DNA from: an uncultured Alistipes sp.
Lineage (GTDB): Bacteria > Bacteroidota > Bacteroidia > Bacteroidales > Rikenellaceae
Length of the DNA: 64,000 bases
Direction: 5' to 3'
NCBI GenBank assembly: GCA_938014215.1
Contig: CALLRW010000041.1
Span: 1-64,000, forward strand
Both the position numbers and the translations under genes were made by a program. Shown in pieces: positions 17,813-27,861 of this stretch. Under the pieces are notes generated by a model. It did no database searches, was not told the DNA's origin, and saw only the letters and a list, made by a program, of their open reading frames with translations. How positions within the stretch are numbered: the first letter of the stretch is position 1; each line of letters starts with the position of its first letter.

Positions 17813-19264
17813 ATGTCAGCAATATCTACCCTGGAACCGCGCCTGGTGTGGGAGCAGTTTGATGCGATCACCCGCGTGCCGCGCCCCTCGAAGAAGGAGG
17901 GGAAGATCATCGAATTTCTGGTCGACTTCGCCCGCCAGCACGGGATCGAATACAAGAAGGATGCCATCGGCAACGTTGTGATGCGCAAGCCGGCGACGCC
18001 GGGCTTTGAGGAGCACCCGGCGGTGATCCTCCAGTCGCATATGGATATGGTCTGCGAGAAGAATTCGGACGTGGAGTTCGACTTCGAGAACGACCCGATC
18101 CGCACGCGTATCGACGGCGAGTGGGTCAAGGCCGAGGGGACGACGCTGGGTGCCGACTGCGGCATCGGGATGGCGGCGGCCCTGGCTGCGATGATCGACC
18201 CCGACCTGCAGCACGGGCCGCTGGAGGCGCTCTTCACCGTCGACGAGGAGACGGGTCTGACGGGGGCCTTCGAGCTGGGCGAGGGGATGCTCACGGGCAA
18301 ATACCTGATCAACCTTGATTCGGAGGACGAGGGCGAACTCTTCATCGGATGTGCGGGCGGCATCGACACGATTGCCACGTTCCACTGCACGATGGAGCCG
18401 GCGCCGAAGAACTATACCTTTTTCCGGGTGGATGTCTCCGACCTGCTGGGGGGCCACTCGGGCGACGATATCGACAAGGGACGCGTCAACTCGAACAAGA
18501 CGGTAGCGCGCCTGCTGTGGGAGGGGATGCAGTCGTGCGAGCTGCGGCTGAGCTACTTCAACGGCGGCAACCTGCGCAATGCAATCCCGCGCGAGGCCTA
18601 TGCGATCTTCGGAGTCCCGACGCGGCTGAAGGAGGATTTCGTGAAACGCTACCGGTTGTTTGCGGCGGATCTCGAGGCGGAGTTCCGCTTCCGGGAGCCG
18701 AACTTCAAGATCACGCTCAACGAGATGCCGCAGGTCGAGGAGGTGCTCGATGCGCGGACGCAGTTCGGACTGGTCTATTCGCTGGTCGGGGTTCCCAACG
18801 GTGTGGTGGCCATGTCGTTTGCGGTTCCGGGTCTGGTGGAGACCTCGACGAACCTTGCTTCGGTGAAGTTCGAGGGTCGCGACCGGATCGTGGTGACCTC
18901 GTCGCAGCGGTCGTCGGTCGAGAGTGCGAAGACCTACGTGATGCAGATGGTCGAGTCGGTCTTCGCGCTGGCGGGCGCCGACGTGGCCCATTCGGACGGC
19001 TACCCGGGCTGGGCGCCGAACCCGGCATCGCACCTGCTGAAGGTGACCGAGGAGGCCTACGAGCGGCTCTTTGCGACGAAGCCGAAGGTGCGTGCGATCC
19101 ATGCGGGTCTGGAGTGCGGCCTCTTCCTGGAAAAGTATCCCGATCTGGAGATGGTTTCGTTCGGGCCGACGCTGCGGGGCGTCCACTCGCCCGACGAGCG
19201 GCTGGAGATCGCCACGGTGCCGAAGTTCTGGTCGCTGCTGTGCGAGACGCTGAAGACGCTCTGA
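17813..19264 (+). CDS. pepD: Aminoacyl-histidine dipeptidase (M20 family)
   Basis: 483 aa. M20/M28-clan metal ligands are visible in VILQSHMDMVCEKNSD (His and Asp), TTLGADCGIGMAAAL (bridging Asp), FTVDEETGLTGAF (Glu-Glu pair), INLDSEDEGELFIG, and a late His in GPTLRGVHSPDERL. The insertion domain and length fit PepD, which cleaves Xaa-His dipeptides such as carnosine. Cytoplasmic. Start chosen behind a good promoter. Followed by its own terminator. Confidence 0.95.
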   Translation: MSAISTLEPRLVWEQFDAITRVPRPSKKEGKIIEFLVDFARQHGIEYKKDAIGNVVMRKPATPGFEEHPAVILQSHMDMVCEKNSDVEFDFENDPIRTRIDGEWVKAEGTTLGADCGIGMAAALAAMIDPDLQHGPLEALFTVDEETGLTGAFELGEGMLTGKYLINLDSEDEGELFIGCAGGIDTIATFHCTMEPAPKNYTFFRVDVSDLLGGHSGDDIDKGRVNSNKTVARLLWEGMQSCELRLSYFNGGNLRNAIPREAYAIFGVPTRLKEDFVKRYRLFAADLEAEFRFREPNFKITLNEMPQVEEVLDARTQFGLVYSLVGVPNGVVAMSFAVPGLVETSTNLASVKFEGRDRIVVTSSQRSSVESAKTYVMQMVESVFALAGADVAHSDGYPGWAPNPASHLLKVTEEAYERLFATKPKVRAIHAGLECGLFLEKYPDLEMVSFGPTLRGVHSPDERLEIATVPKFWSLLCETLKTL

Positions 19265-19285
19265 CGGATACGGACAGAATCATTT

Positions 19286-19323
19286 GCCGGGACCCGGACC
19301 GATTGGCGGGATCCCGGCTTTTT
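19286..19323 (+). terminator. Terminator after pepD
   Basis: GCCGGGA (19286-19292) pairs with TCCCGGC (19312-19318), followed by TTTTT. Confidence 0.65.
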
Positions 19324-19477
19324 GTCGGTACGGAGCTGAACCGGACGCCTCCGATCGGGAACGGCGAGGCTGTTGCCCGGGAGAGCGGAGGGTGCGTCAT
19401 GGAAATGTAACACCCGTGTTGCGGCATTGCAATATCTGTTTCAGACCTTTGCCGAAGCAAAGAACGATTGATCGGTT

Positions 19478-20785
19478 ATGAAGAGACCCCTTTTCCGAAT
19501 CCTGCTGCTGTCGGGCCTTCTGCTGTCCGCCTCGACTGCCGTGTTGGCTGAAGTTCCGGACACCCTCCGGCGCACTTCCGCCGCGATTGCTTCCGTTTCC
19601 TCCGATTCGGCTGCTTCCGTTTCCTCCGATTCGGCTGTTGCCGTTTCCCCGGCCGCCGCACCGTCTTCCTCGGCTGCCGATGGTGCAGCTTTTGCCGCAC
19701 CGTCCTCTGCGTCGTCTTCCGCTTCGGCCTCCACGCCGACGCCTGCCGCACCGTCCTCCACACCGATGCCTGCCGCATCGGCCTCTCCGGCCGGCGCCTC
19801 TTCGGCCGCCGCCGCTGCTGCACCGGTCCGGAAGGAGCCGCTCTTCACGGTCCGGCTGCACGGAACCGTCCGTGGCAAATACGAATACCAGCCCGATCTG
19901 GGCAAGAACCGCTTCGAGGTGCGCAACGCGCGCTTCAGCGTCTCGGGCAGCGTGACGCCGTGGGTGGACTACAAGGCGGAGATCGACCTTTCGGACGAGG
20001 GGTCGATCAAGATGCTCGACGCCTACGCCCGCCTGCACATGCTTCGCCGGAAGGTTCGCTTCACGATCGGCCAGATGCGCGTACCCTTTACGATTGACGC
20101 CCACCGCTCGCCCCACGAACAGTACTTTGCCAACCGCTCGTTCATCGCCAAGCAGGCGGGCAACGTCCGCGACGTGGGGGCCACCCTGGGGTGGACCTTC
20201 GGCAAGCGGATTCCGGTGACACTTGAAGGGGGCTTGTTCAACGGATCGGGCCTCACGGACCAGAAGGACTACTGGACGCGGTCGTTCAACTATTCGGCCA
20301 AGGCGCAGGTGAAGTTTGCCGACCGGGTGAATCTCTCGCTGAGCATCCAGAAGACCCACCCCGACGTGGTCGACATCCGGATGTACGACGTGGGGGCCTA
20401 CTACGAGAATCCGCTTTGGCATGTTGAGGCGGAGTACCTTCGGAAGAACTACGCCGAGGGGGCCTTTGCCGGGGTGAACGTCATCGATGCCTTTGTGTGC
20501 CGCAACCTTCCGACGCCGCGTCTTCGGGCGCTGAAGCAGATTTCGATCCTGGCGCGCTACGACTACATGTCGGACCACAGTACGGGAGTGGCCGATGCGT
20601 CGGGGCAGCTGGTTGCCGACGATCCGGAGCGCCACCGCGTGACGGGCGGCCTGACTTTCAGCCTGGGGCTTCCCTTCCAGGCCGACATCCGGATCAACTA
20701 CGAGGCCTACTTCTACCGGGCGACGGCGACGCCGGCCCTTTCCGAACAGGACAAGTTCGTGGCCGAGTTCATGGTGCGCTTCTGA
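19478..20785 (+). CDS. OprO/OprP-family porin with Ala/Ser/Pro-rich linker
   Basis: 435 aa. A signal peptide (MKRPLFRILLLSGLLLSAS) is followed by a low-complexity Ala/Ser/Pro/Val linker from about residue 30 to 120, with a repeated ASVSSDSA unit. A beta-barrel follows to the final Phe (AEFMVRF), the typical outer-membrane assembly signal. The barrel phrases WVDYKAEIDLSDEGS, FTIGQMRVPFTID and the alternating aromatic strands fit phosphate-selective porin O/P. The linker is unusual and may span the peptidoglycan or periplasm. The ion specificity is unproven. Confidence 0.8.
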   Translation: MKRPLFRILLLSGLLLSASTAVLAEVPDTLRRTSAAIASVSSDSAASVSSDSAVAVSPAAAPSSSAADGAAFAAPSSASSSASASTPTPAAPSSTPMPAASASPAGASSAAAAAAPVRKEPLFTVRLHGTVRGKYEYQPDLGKNRFEVRNARFSVSGSVTPWVDYKAEIDLSDEGSIKMLDAYARLHMLRRKVRFTIGQMRVPFTIDAHRSPHEQYFANRSFIAKQAGNVRDVGATLGWTFGKRIPVTLEGGLFNGSGLTDQKDYWTRSFNYSAKAQVKFADRVNLSLSIQKTHPDVVDIRMYDVGAYYENPLWHVEAEYLRKNYAEGAFAGVNVIDAFVCRNLPTPRLRALKQISILARYDYMSDHSTGVADASGQLVADDPERHRVTGGLTFSLGLPFQADIRINYEAYFYRATATPALSEQDKFVAEFMVRF

Positions 20786-20868
20786 GGCGGCTGTGGGGGA
20801 TCCCGGCAGATACCTTCCGACGGGAGCTTGTTGTTTCGAATCGGAGGAGGAGAAGTCATAAAATTCGT

Positions 20869-20876
20869 TACCTTTG
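20869..20876 (+). promoter_or_regulatory. -7 promoter element before the TonB-dependent barrel gene
   Basis: TACCTTTG matches TANNTTTG, 23 bp ahead of the start codon. The -33 box is not clear. Confidence 0.45.
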
Positions 20877-20899
20877 TATAATAACAAGGGTATCGAGAT

Positions 20900-23341
20900 A
20901 TGCCAAAAAGGCTAATTGGGTTTTGTTTGATGGTCGGGTTCAGTCTGCTGCTACCGCAACGGGCCGTTCCGCAGCGGCATTCCGACGACGAATATTACCC
21001 CTATGCCGAACGGGAACGGCCGCGACCCCGGCTCGAGAGCGACACGACGCTCTTCTACCGGGCGATCCAGAGCCCGACGGATCTCTACGGTGCGCATACC
21101 GACTTCACGCTTCCGGGCGTAGCCCGCCGCCGGCGCGGTGCGGACTACACGCAGGAACGCACGCTGCTCTCGGGCATCGGCATATCGTACCGCTACCTCA
21201 CGACGCTGCGCCTGCTTGGTGCCGATGAACAGCGCAGTGCGGGCCTCCAACCTGCCGCGGAACCTCTCTCCGGCACCGTCTCCACCACGCAATACGATTT
21301 TCCGGACGCACTTCCGCTTCAGCCCTACCGGGTCTCTGCCACCCTGACCGACCGCAACTACCGCTACGGGGTGCGCCTGGCTGGGAGCCGGACCCTGGGT
21401 CGGGAGTGGCACCTGACGGCGGCGGCCGACCTGCGCACGGGACGCGACATGCACGTCGAGGGGCTCTTCACCCACGCTGCAACGGTCGGCTTCCACCTTT
21501 CGCACCGGACCGAACACCGGGGTGAATTCTCGCTCACGGGCATCCTACCGCTCTCGATGCGGGGCACGCGCCTCTCCTCGTCGGAGGAGGCCTTCACGCT
21601 GACGGGCAACCGCCTCTACAATCCGGCGTGGGGCTACCAGGACGGCCGTGTCCGCAACTCGCGCGTCCGCCGCGAGACGCTGCCGCTTGTGGCAGCCGCG
21701 TGGCGGGGCCGGCTGACGGCATCGACCACCCTGACGGCCTCCCTGGCGACGGAGGCGGGCCGGAGCCGTTACAGTTCGCTGGGGTGGTACGACGCCCGCA
21801 CCCCGATGCCGGACAACTACCGCTACCTGCCGAGTTATGCCGACGACCGGGCGACCCGCGAGGCGTGGCAGTCGAACGACGCGCGCTATACGCAGATCGA
21901 CTGGGACGAACTGATCCGCCAGAACCGCATGTCGGCGGACGGTGCGGCGGTCTACGCCCTTGAGGACCGGGTCGAACGGCTCTGGACGACGACGCTGCAT
22001 GCTCTCTTTGCGACGGATCTCGATCGCCGGCTGACGCTTCGCTACGGCGTGGATCTCTCGTTCGACGACCGCCGCAACTACAAGCAGATGCGCGATCTGC
22101 TGGGCGCCGACCACATCGTCGACATCGACCAGTACCTGATCGACGACGACACCTACGGGACGCAGCTTCAGAACGACCTTCGCCACCCCGACCGGATCAT
22201 CCGCACGGGTGACCGCTTCGGTTACGACTATACGCTCGCCACGCGGCGCCTGCTGGCGTTTCTGCAGGCCGACTACCGTACGGACCGCTTCCGCGGTGAC
22301 CTTACGCTCGTCTTCGGGAGTTCGGCCGTCCACCGGCGGGGCCACTACGAGAAGGAGCTCTTCCCGGGGACGCAGTCCCGCGGCCGTTCGCGCGTGCTGC
22401 GCTTTGCGCCCTACCGGCTGAAGGCCTCGGGCGGCTGGGCCTTCACGCCGCGCCACTACGTCGAACTCTCGCTGCTGGCCGAGGCCCGTACGCCGTCGGC
22501 CGAGGATCTCTTCTACCAGCCGCTCTACAACAACCTCACGCTCGACAACCCCTCGGCCGCGCACACCTGGGCTGTTGAGGCACTCTACCGCCTGACGGGG
22601 CCGGTGCTGACCCTCGAGACGACGCTCTTTTCGGTGTTGATGCTCGACGGAGTCGAGACGCGCCGCTACTACGACGACCTCTCGTACCTCTATTGCGACA
22701 TGGCGGTCACCGGCCTGGGCACCTGGTCGCTGGGCATCGAGACGGCGGCCGACATCCGGCTCTCCGATCGGTGGCGGTTGTTGCTGGCGGCCTCGGCGGG
22801 GCGCTACCGCTACGTCCGCAATCCGACGGTCACGGTCCTCTCCGACGTCGACAACGCACCGGTCGATCTCGATTCCGAGAGCCGCATGGGCGGCTGCCGG
22901 GTGGGCGGTGCCCCGCAGCTGACCGCCTCGGCCGAGTTGGCCTGGTTCGGGCCGCGGGGGTGGGGGATCCGGGCCTCTTCGGGCTATGCCGGGCTGCGTT
23001 ATGTCGAGCCGATGGCCCTGCGTCGTACGGACCGCGTGGCGGGACAGACCGGCGTGACGCCCGAGGCCTTTGCGGCCTTCACCCGCCAGGAGCGCCTGGC
23101 CGATGCCTTCACGCTCGACGCCTCGCTCTTCAAGAGCTTCTGGTTCGACCGTTCGCGGCTGACCGTGTCGCTGCTGCTGCGCAACCTTACGGGACAGTCG
23201 TCCACAGCCTACAACGGCTACGAATCGCTGCGCGTGCGACGCATCCGCTCGGGCGACGAGACCTTCTACACGCCTCACGCGACACGTTACAGCTACCTGC
23301 TTCCGCGGTCGTTCTACCTTACGATCTCGTACCGATTCTGA
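20900..23341 (+). CDS. TonB-dependent receptor-like outer-membrane beta-barrel
   Basis: 813 aa. Signal peptide (MPKRLIGFCLMVGFSLLLPQ), then a long run of alternating aromatic/charged amphipathic strands (LSLLAEARTPSAEDLFYQP, LTLRYGVDLSFDDRRNY) ending in FYLTISYRF with a C-terminal Phe. These are hallmarks of large TonB-dependent-type barrels. A standard N-terminal plug is not evident: the region after the signal peptide is Arg/Tyr-rich and short, so it may be a plug-poor relative. Substrate unknown. No SusD-like partner is adjacent. Confidence 0.7.
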   Translation: MPKRLIGFCLMVGFSLLLPQRAVPQRHSDDEYYPYAERERPRPRLESDTTLFYRAIQSPTDLYGAHTDFTLPGVARRRRGADYTQERTLLSGIGISYRYLTTLRLLGADEQRSAGLQPAAEPLSGTVSTTQYDFPDALPLQPYRVSATLTDRNYRYGVRLAGSRTLGREWHLTAAADLRTGRDMHVEGLFTHAATVGFHLSHRTEHRGEFSLTGILPLSMRGTRLSSSEEAFTLTGNRLYNPAWGYQDGRVRNSRVRRETLPLVAAAWRGRLTASTTLTASLATEAGRSRYSSLGWYDARTPMPDNYRYLPSYADDRATREAWQSNDARYTQIDWDELIRQNRMSADGAAVYALEDRVERLWTTTLHALFATDLDRRLTLRYGVDLSFDDRRNYKQMRDLLGADHIVDIDQYLIDDDTYGTQLQNDLRHPDRIIRTGDRFGYDYTLATRRLLAFLQADYRTDRFRGDLTLVFGSSAVHRRGHYEKELFPGTQSRGRSRVLRFAPYRLKASGGWAFTPRHYVELSLLAEARTPSAEDLFYQPLYNNLTLDNPSAAHTWAVEALYRLTGPVLTLETTLFSVLMLDGVETRRYYDDLSYLYCDMAVTGLGTWSLGIETAADIRLSDRWRLLLAASAGRYRYVRNPTVTVLSDVDNAPVDLDSESRMGGCRVGGAPQLTASAELAWFGPRGWGIRASSGYAGLRYVEPMALRRTDRVAGQTGVTPEAFAAFTRQERLADAFTLDASLFKSFWFDRSRLTVSLLLRNLTGQSSTAYNGYESLRVRRIRSGDETFYTPHATRYSYLLPRSFYLTISYRF

Positions 23342-23427
23342 GAAAAGTGAAAAAAATGGCTTGAAATTTTGGGATTTTGCTGCCGAATTCGTATTTTGAG
23401 AGGCGAAAACCTTAAAACTTCAACCCA

Positions 23428-24534
23428 ATGATTGTCGGTATTCCAAAAGAGATCAAGAACAACGAGAACCGCGTTGCTCTGACCCCTGCGGGCGCCCAGG
23501 AGCTCGTCAAACGGGGACACAAAGTGTATGTGCAGGCTTCGGCCGGAGTGAACAGCGGATTTGCCGACGCAGCCTATACGGCGGTAGGAGCGGAGCTTCT
23601 GCCCACGATCGAGGATGTCTACGCTACGGCGGAGATGATCGTGAAGGTCAAGGAGCCGATCGCCCCGGAGTACAAGCTCATCCGCCGCGACCAGCTGGTC
23701 TTCACCTATTTCCATTTTGCGAGCAGCGAGGCGCTGACCCGCGCGATGATCGAGAGCGGTGCGGTGTGCTGCGCCTACGAGACGGTCGAGCGTGCGGACC
23801 GGTCGCTGCCGCTGCTGATTCCGATGTCGGAGGTTGCCGGGCGCATGGCGGCTCAGGAGGGACGTTATTTCCTGGAGAAGCCCCGCGGCGGCAAGGGCGT
23901 GCTGCTGGGCGGTGTTCCGGGCGTGAAGCCGGCGAAGGTCTTTGTCATCGGCGCGGGCGTCGTGGGCACGGCGGCAGCGCGTACGGCAGCCGGCACGGGT
24001 GCCGACGTGACGATCTGTGACATTTCGCTGCAGCGTCTGACCTACCTGGCCGACGTGATGCCGAAGAACGTCAAGACGCTCATGTCGTCGGAGTACAACA
24101 TCCGCGAGGAGCTCAAACATGCCGATCTGGTGATCGGATCGGTGCTGATCCCGGGGGCCAAGGCTCCGAAACTCGTGACGCGCGACATGCTGCAGCTGAT
24201 GGAGCCGGGGACGGTGATGGTTGACGTGGCGATCGACCAGGGCGGCTGCTTCGAGACGTCGCGTCCGACGACGCACGAGGATCCGGTCTACTACGTCGAC
24301 GGGATTCTGCACTATTGCGTGGCGAACATTCCGGGAGCGGTACCGCGGACCTCGACGCTGGCGCTGACCAACGCGACGCTTCCCTACGTGCTGCAGCTGG
24401 CCGACAAGGGCTGGCAGCGGGCGGCGCGTGAGAATGCCGAGCTGGCGCTGGGTCTGAACGTTGTTTCGGGCAAGGTGGTCTACCGTCCGGTGGCCGAGGC
24501 GTGGGGGCTTCCCTACGAGCCGCTGACGCTCTGA
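23428..24534 (+). CDS. ald: Alanine dehydrogenase
   Basis: 368 aa, the usual Ald length. The N-terminal substrate domain has the signature MIVGIPKEIKNNENRVALTP. The Rossmann NAD-binding motif is VFVIGAGVVGTAAA near 172. Catalytic-region residues lie in YFHFASSEALT (His) and VMVDVAIDQGGCFETS (Asp). The enzyme interconverts L-alanine and pyruvate with NAD. Cytoplasmic. Followed by a terminator. Confidence 0.95.
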   Translation: MIVGIPKEIKNNENRVALTPAGAQELVKRGHKVYVQASAGVNSGFADAAYTAVGAELLPTIEDVYATAEMIVKVKEPIAPEYKLIRRDQLVFTYFHFASSEALTRAMIESGAVCCAYETVERADRSLPLLIPMSEVAGRMAAQEGRYFLEKPRGGKGVLLGGVPGVKPAKVFVIGAGVVGTAAARTAAGTGADVTICDISLQRLTYLADVMPKNVKTLMSSEYNIREELKHADLVIGSVLIPGAKAPKLVTRDMLQLMEPGTVMVDVAIDQGGCFETSRPTTHEDPVYYVDGILHYCVANIPGAVPRTSTLALTNATLPYVLQLADKGWQRAARENAELALGLNVVSGKVVYRPVAEAWGLPYEPLTL

Positions 24535-24580
24535 CGGCGGGGAGAACTGCCGGCGGGATCCGACCTCCCGTATTGCGAAC

Positions 24581-24611
24581 AAGCCTCCGGGGCCATCGGC
24601 TTCGGAGGCTT
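24581..24611 (+). terminator. Hairpin terminator after ald
   Basis: AAGCCTCCG (24581-24589) pairs with CGGAGGCTT (24603-24611), followed by a short T run. Confidence 0.65.
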
Positions 24612-24683
24612 TCGTGCTGTATCGGGGAGTTTTCCGCCGGGGAGCTTGTGCGGCTGCGTTTTCGCGGTCTGCGATTTTTGTAC

Positions 24684-24691
24684 TATCTTTG
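24684..24691 (+). promoter_or_regulatory. -7 promoter element of obgE
   Basis: TATCTTTG fits TANNTTTG, 67 bp upstream of the obgE start. Confidence 0.5.
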
Positions 24692-24758
24692 CAGGGTGTA
24701 ACAGCGGAATGCGGCGATTCCGGCCGTTGTTCCGGATAAACCGATAAAAGAAAAAGAG

Positions 24759-25772
24759 ATGGCAGGATCTAATTTTGTGGATTACGTCAAGATATTTGCC
24801 CGTTCGGGCCACGGCGGAGCGGGTTCGGCCCACTTTCGTCGGGAGAAGTTCGTCGCCTTCGGCGGTCCGGACGGCGGCGACGGCGGCAAGGGAGGCAGCA
24901 TCGTGCTGGTGGGCGACCGCCAGTACTGGACGCTGATCCACCTCAAATACCAGCGCCACCAGTTTGCCGAGGATGGCGAGAACGGCTCCGGGGCCCGTTC
25001 GTCGGGCAAGGATGCGAAGGATATCGTCATACCGGTGCCGCTGGGCACGGTGGCGCGCCGTGTCGTGGAGCAGGAGGACGGCACGACGACGCTCGAGATG
25101 GTGGGGGAGGTGACCTCCGACGGCGAGCGGCTCGTGTTGCTGAAGGGGGGCCGTGGCGGCTTGGGCAACTGGCACTTCAAGAGCGCCACGAACCAGACCC
25201 CGCGCTATGCCCAGCCGGGCGAGGATGGCGACGAAGGGGCCTTCGTGCTGGAGCTGAAGGTGCTGGCCGACGTGGGGCTTGTGGGATTCCCGAATGCCGG
25301 CAAGTCGACGCTGCTGTCGGTGGTTTCGGCGGCGAAGCCCAAGATTGCGAACTACGCCTTCACGACGCTGGAGCCGAACCTGGGTATCGTCGAGGTGCGT
25401 GACCACAAGTCGTTCGTGATGGCCGACATTCCGGGCATCATCGAGGGTGCCCACGAGGGACGCGGTCTGGGTACGCGTTTTCTGCGCCACATCGAACGGA
25501 ACTCGGTGCTGCTGTTCATGATTCCGGCCGACAGCGACGACATCTGCCGCGACTACGAGATTCTGCTGGGCGAACTGACGCAGTACAATCCCGAATTGCT
25601 GGACAAGCAGCGGCTGTTGGCCGTCACGAAGTGCGACATGCTCGACGAGGAGCTGATCGAGCAGATGCGGTCCCACCTGCCCGAGGGGATTCCCTCGATC
25701 TTCATCTCGTCGGTTACGGGACTGAATATCCAGCCTCTGAAGGATATGCTTTGGGAGGCACTCCAGCGCTGA
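24759..25772 (+). CDS. obgE: Obg family ribosome-associated GTPase
   Basis: 337 aa. The glycine-rich N-terminal Obg fold (GGDGGKGGSIVLVGD) spans about 1-158. The GTPase domain has G1 GFPNAGKST, G2/G3 YAFTTLEPNLG and VMADIPGIIEGAHEG, and G4 VTKCDML. It stops after the G domain, so the C-terminal OCT extension of some Obg proteins is absent, as usual in this group. It acts in 50S ribosome maturation and stress signalling. Followed by a repeat-filled gap. Confidence 0.96.
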   Translation: MAGSNFVDYVKIFARSGHGGAGSAHFRREKFVAFGGPDGGDGGKGGSIVLVGDRQYWTLIHLKYQRHQFAEDGENGSGARSSGKDAKDIVIPVPLGTVARRVVEQEDGTTTLEMVGEVTSDGERLVLLKGGRGGLGNWHFKSATNQTPRYAQPGEDGDEGAFVLELKVLADVGLVGFPNAGKSTLLSVVSAAKPKIANYAFTTLEPNLGIVEVRDHKSFVMADIPGIIEGAHEGRGLGTRFLRHIERNSVLLFMIPADSDDICRDYEILLGELTQYNPELLDKQRLLAVTKCDMLDEELIEQMRSHLPEGIPSIFISSVTGLNIQPLKDMLWEALQR

Positions 25773-26220
25773 TCGTTCCGCCTGTCGGGATCTTGATTGC
25801 CTGGCCGGGAGATGCGAAATTCTTCAGCCTTTTGATAGACTTCCTCGTATGGAATGGACTCCGGGACCTTTGGGTTCCGGAGTTTCTGTTGCTGGCAGCG
25901 AGGGAATTGGCCCGATTTTCCATGCCATGCGCCCGGGCTTTCTGCTTGGAAGCCGTTTCCCGGGTGGCCGTGCCCGCATTTGTTTTCCCTGCCCTGCGTC
26001 CGGGCTTTCTGCTTGGGAACCGTTTCCCAGGTGGCCGTGCCCGCATTTGTTTTCCCTGCCTTGTGCCTGGACTTTCTGCTTGTGCCGTATTCGCGGTGCC
26101 GCGCCTACTCCTATCTTCCGCCATGCGACCTCTTGGTTTCGGACCCCCTCTTCAGGCCCCGTTGCTCCGACGCCATGCCTATTTGCCACCTGCTGCCGGC
26201 CCCGCAGTTCCGTTGCCGAT
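25773..26220. repeat. Gene-free gap carrying a 67-bp tandem repeat
   Basis: No convincing gene. From 25933 to about 26085 a 67-bp unit beginning CCGGGCTTTCTGCTTGG repeats about 2.3 times, with starts at about 25933, 26000 and 26067. The first two copies are nearly identical, the third decays. Lies between the 3' ends of obgE (plus) and the DUF5689 gene (minus). Confidence 0.75.
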
Positions 26221-27000
26221 CTAAAACTCGATTTCGTGGAAGGTGACCCGCAGGGAGAATTTCCCGCCGAAGTAGTCGATGACCCCGATGAGCGTACCCT
26301 CGCCGTAGGGGATGCTCTCCATTGCATAGTCACAACTGCGGAGTGTCCTCACGATGAAACGGTTTCCCGACCGGTCGGTTATTTCGCGTTCGGTGGTGAC
26401 CGTGCGTCCGGTTTCGTCGGTGTCGCACCACGTGGAGCCCGGTTCCGAGAACCGCACTCCGTCGAAACGGACCCGGGTATCGATATGCCGGCTGGCCACC
26501 TCGTCGAGGCCCATCCGGACGGCCCGGGGCATCTGCTCCACGTCGGTCGATATCCGGATGTACCGATCCGCCTCCTCGGCCGGGATCGACCGGTTTCCGT
26601 ATTCGTCCGTGGCATATCCGAGGCCGATTTTCCCGCCGTAATCCGAGAGGACCAACCCGTTGCAACGCACCTCCACCAGGGCGCCGAACGGCATCCGGTC
26701 GTGAAGCCGTTCCCCGTCGAGGGCGATGCCGATGCCTCCGCTTGCATCCTGGATGACGATCTCCCGGTCGAATTCGCCGTAGAGGTCGTTTGCGACCACC
26801 TGCCCGCGGATCACCAGATCCTCCGTGACGGGGACCGCGAGCTCTCCGTCGCAACGGGACTTGAGTCCGGCGATCGAAATCCGGATCTCCTCGGGCGCCG
26901 GTTCGTAACGGGGTTCCGAGGCCGAACTGCACCCGCCGAGCAGACCAAGCAGACCGAGCAGTCCGAGCAGACTAATCCAGCCGTATGCAGTCGTTCTCAT
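26221..27000 (-). CDS. DUF5689 domain lipoprotein (second of a tandem pair)
   Basis: 259 aa from the ATG at 27000, which overlaps the upstream paralog by 29 nt. The N-terminus is a repetitive Leu/Gly signal ending in LLGLLGGC, a lipobox, so it is lipid-anchored. The domain has the DUF5689 pattern: VIRGQVVANDLYGEFDREIVIQD with a following GGIGIALDG, then CNGLVLSDYGGKIGLG. Such OB-fold-like proteins are common beside surface-protein genes in Bacteroidota. Function unknown. Ends in beta strands (FSLRVTFHEIEF). Confidence 0.85.
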   Translation of the reverse strand: MRTTAYGWISLLGLLGLLGLLGGCSSASEPRYEPAPEEIRISIAGLKSRCDGELAVPVTEDLVIRGQVVANDLYGEFDREIVIQDASGGIGIALDGERLHDRMPFGALVEVRCNGLVLSDYGGKIGLGYATDEYGNRSIPAEEADRYIRISTDVEQMPRAVRMGLDEVASRHIDTRVRFDGVRFSEPGSTWCDTDETGRTVTTEREITDRSGNRFIVRTLRSCDYAMESIPYGEGTLIGVIDYFGGKFSLRVTFHEIEF

Positions 27001-27778
27001 CGCGAAGTTTGAGCAGGAAACGCCCCTCGCCGGAGTCGTCGTACTGGAGGATTCCGACCAGCGAGACGTTGCCGGGAGGGATCTCCTTTCCGGCGAACGA
27101 GGCATAACTTCGGACATAGGAGCAGATCCGGTTTCCGGCCGGATCGACGAACGTCCGGTATCCGTTCCACAGAAGTAGATCCTCTTCCTCCGCGGTGTCG
27201 GGCACAGCCCGGAGATGATCGATTCGTACGAGTGTGCCGCATCTTTCGATGGTCAGAGCGGGGATGGTGCATACGGCGGGCGTGACGGGTTGCAACGCTT
27301 CGGAGTTCCGGGAGAGTACCCGGTCGAGAGCCGCCCGCGAACCGATGTAATCGGTCTCGAAACCGCTTCCGGGTTCGGGAGCGTTTCCGGCCTGGAGAAC
27401 GCCGCGGCTTTCGGCCAGCGTCAGCCCCTTCAGCCTGAGTGTCACGCGGCAACCGGGCGGATAGTCGTTGTGCAGGCCGTCGATGCCGGCCATGATCTCG
27501 ATGGCGCTCTGCTCCTCCTCGATGCAGAGCGTGCGGTAGAAGTTTCCGGCCCGGTCCGAGGAGGTGACGGTTCCCGCCACCACGATCTCACCCTCGACGA
27601 CAAGCGGCTTTCCGGCATAGAGCTGCCGCACTCCGGCCAGTGATTCCGAGACGGTTCCCTTCTCACCGCCCGGCTTGGGCTCTCCGAACCCCGAGTCGTA
27701 GCAGCCGGCCGCGACGGCGGCCGCAACTCCGGCGAGCAGGGCTCGCACCAGGATTTGACCGGGGAGTGATCTTTTCAT
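26972..27778 (-). CDS. DUF5689 domain lipoprotein (first of a tandem pair)
   Basis: 268 aa. Signal with lipobox VAAAVAAGC. The DUF5689 core is VVEGEIVVAGTVTSSDRAGNFY, then EIMAGIDGLHND and LRLKGLTLAESRGVLQ. It is a diverged paralog of the gene that follows it; both share the order signal, OB-like segment, CNG/LKGL strand and closing strand of the form SLVGILQYDD. The 29-nt overlap suggests translational coupling. Likely periplasmic or surface lipoproteins of unknown role. Confidence 0.85.
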   Translation of the reverse strand: MKRSLPGQILVRALLAGVAAAVAAGCYDSGFGEPKPGGEKGTVSESLAGVRQLYAGKPLVVEGEIVVAGTVTSSDRAGNFYRTLCIEEEQSAIEIMAGIDGLHNDYPPGCRVTLRLKGLTLAESRGVLQAGNAPEPGSGFETDYIGSRAALDRVLSRNSEALQPVTPAVCTIPALTIERCGTLVRIDHLRAVPDTAEEEDLLLWNGYRTFVDPAGNRICSYVRSYASFAGKEIPPGNVSLVGILQYDDSGEGRFLLKLRDENDCIRLD

Positions 27779-27861
27779 GACTGCCTGTTTGCGACCGTTC
27801 GTCCGACCGGAGGGCCGAGTCGGCCGGTGATCGGGCCGGTGAAGTGCTCGAAGACCGGTTT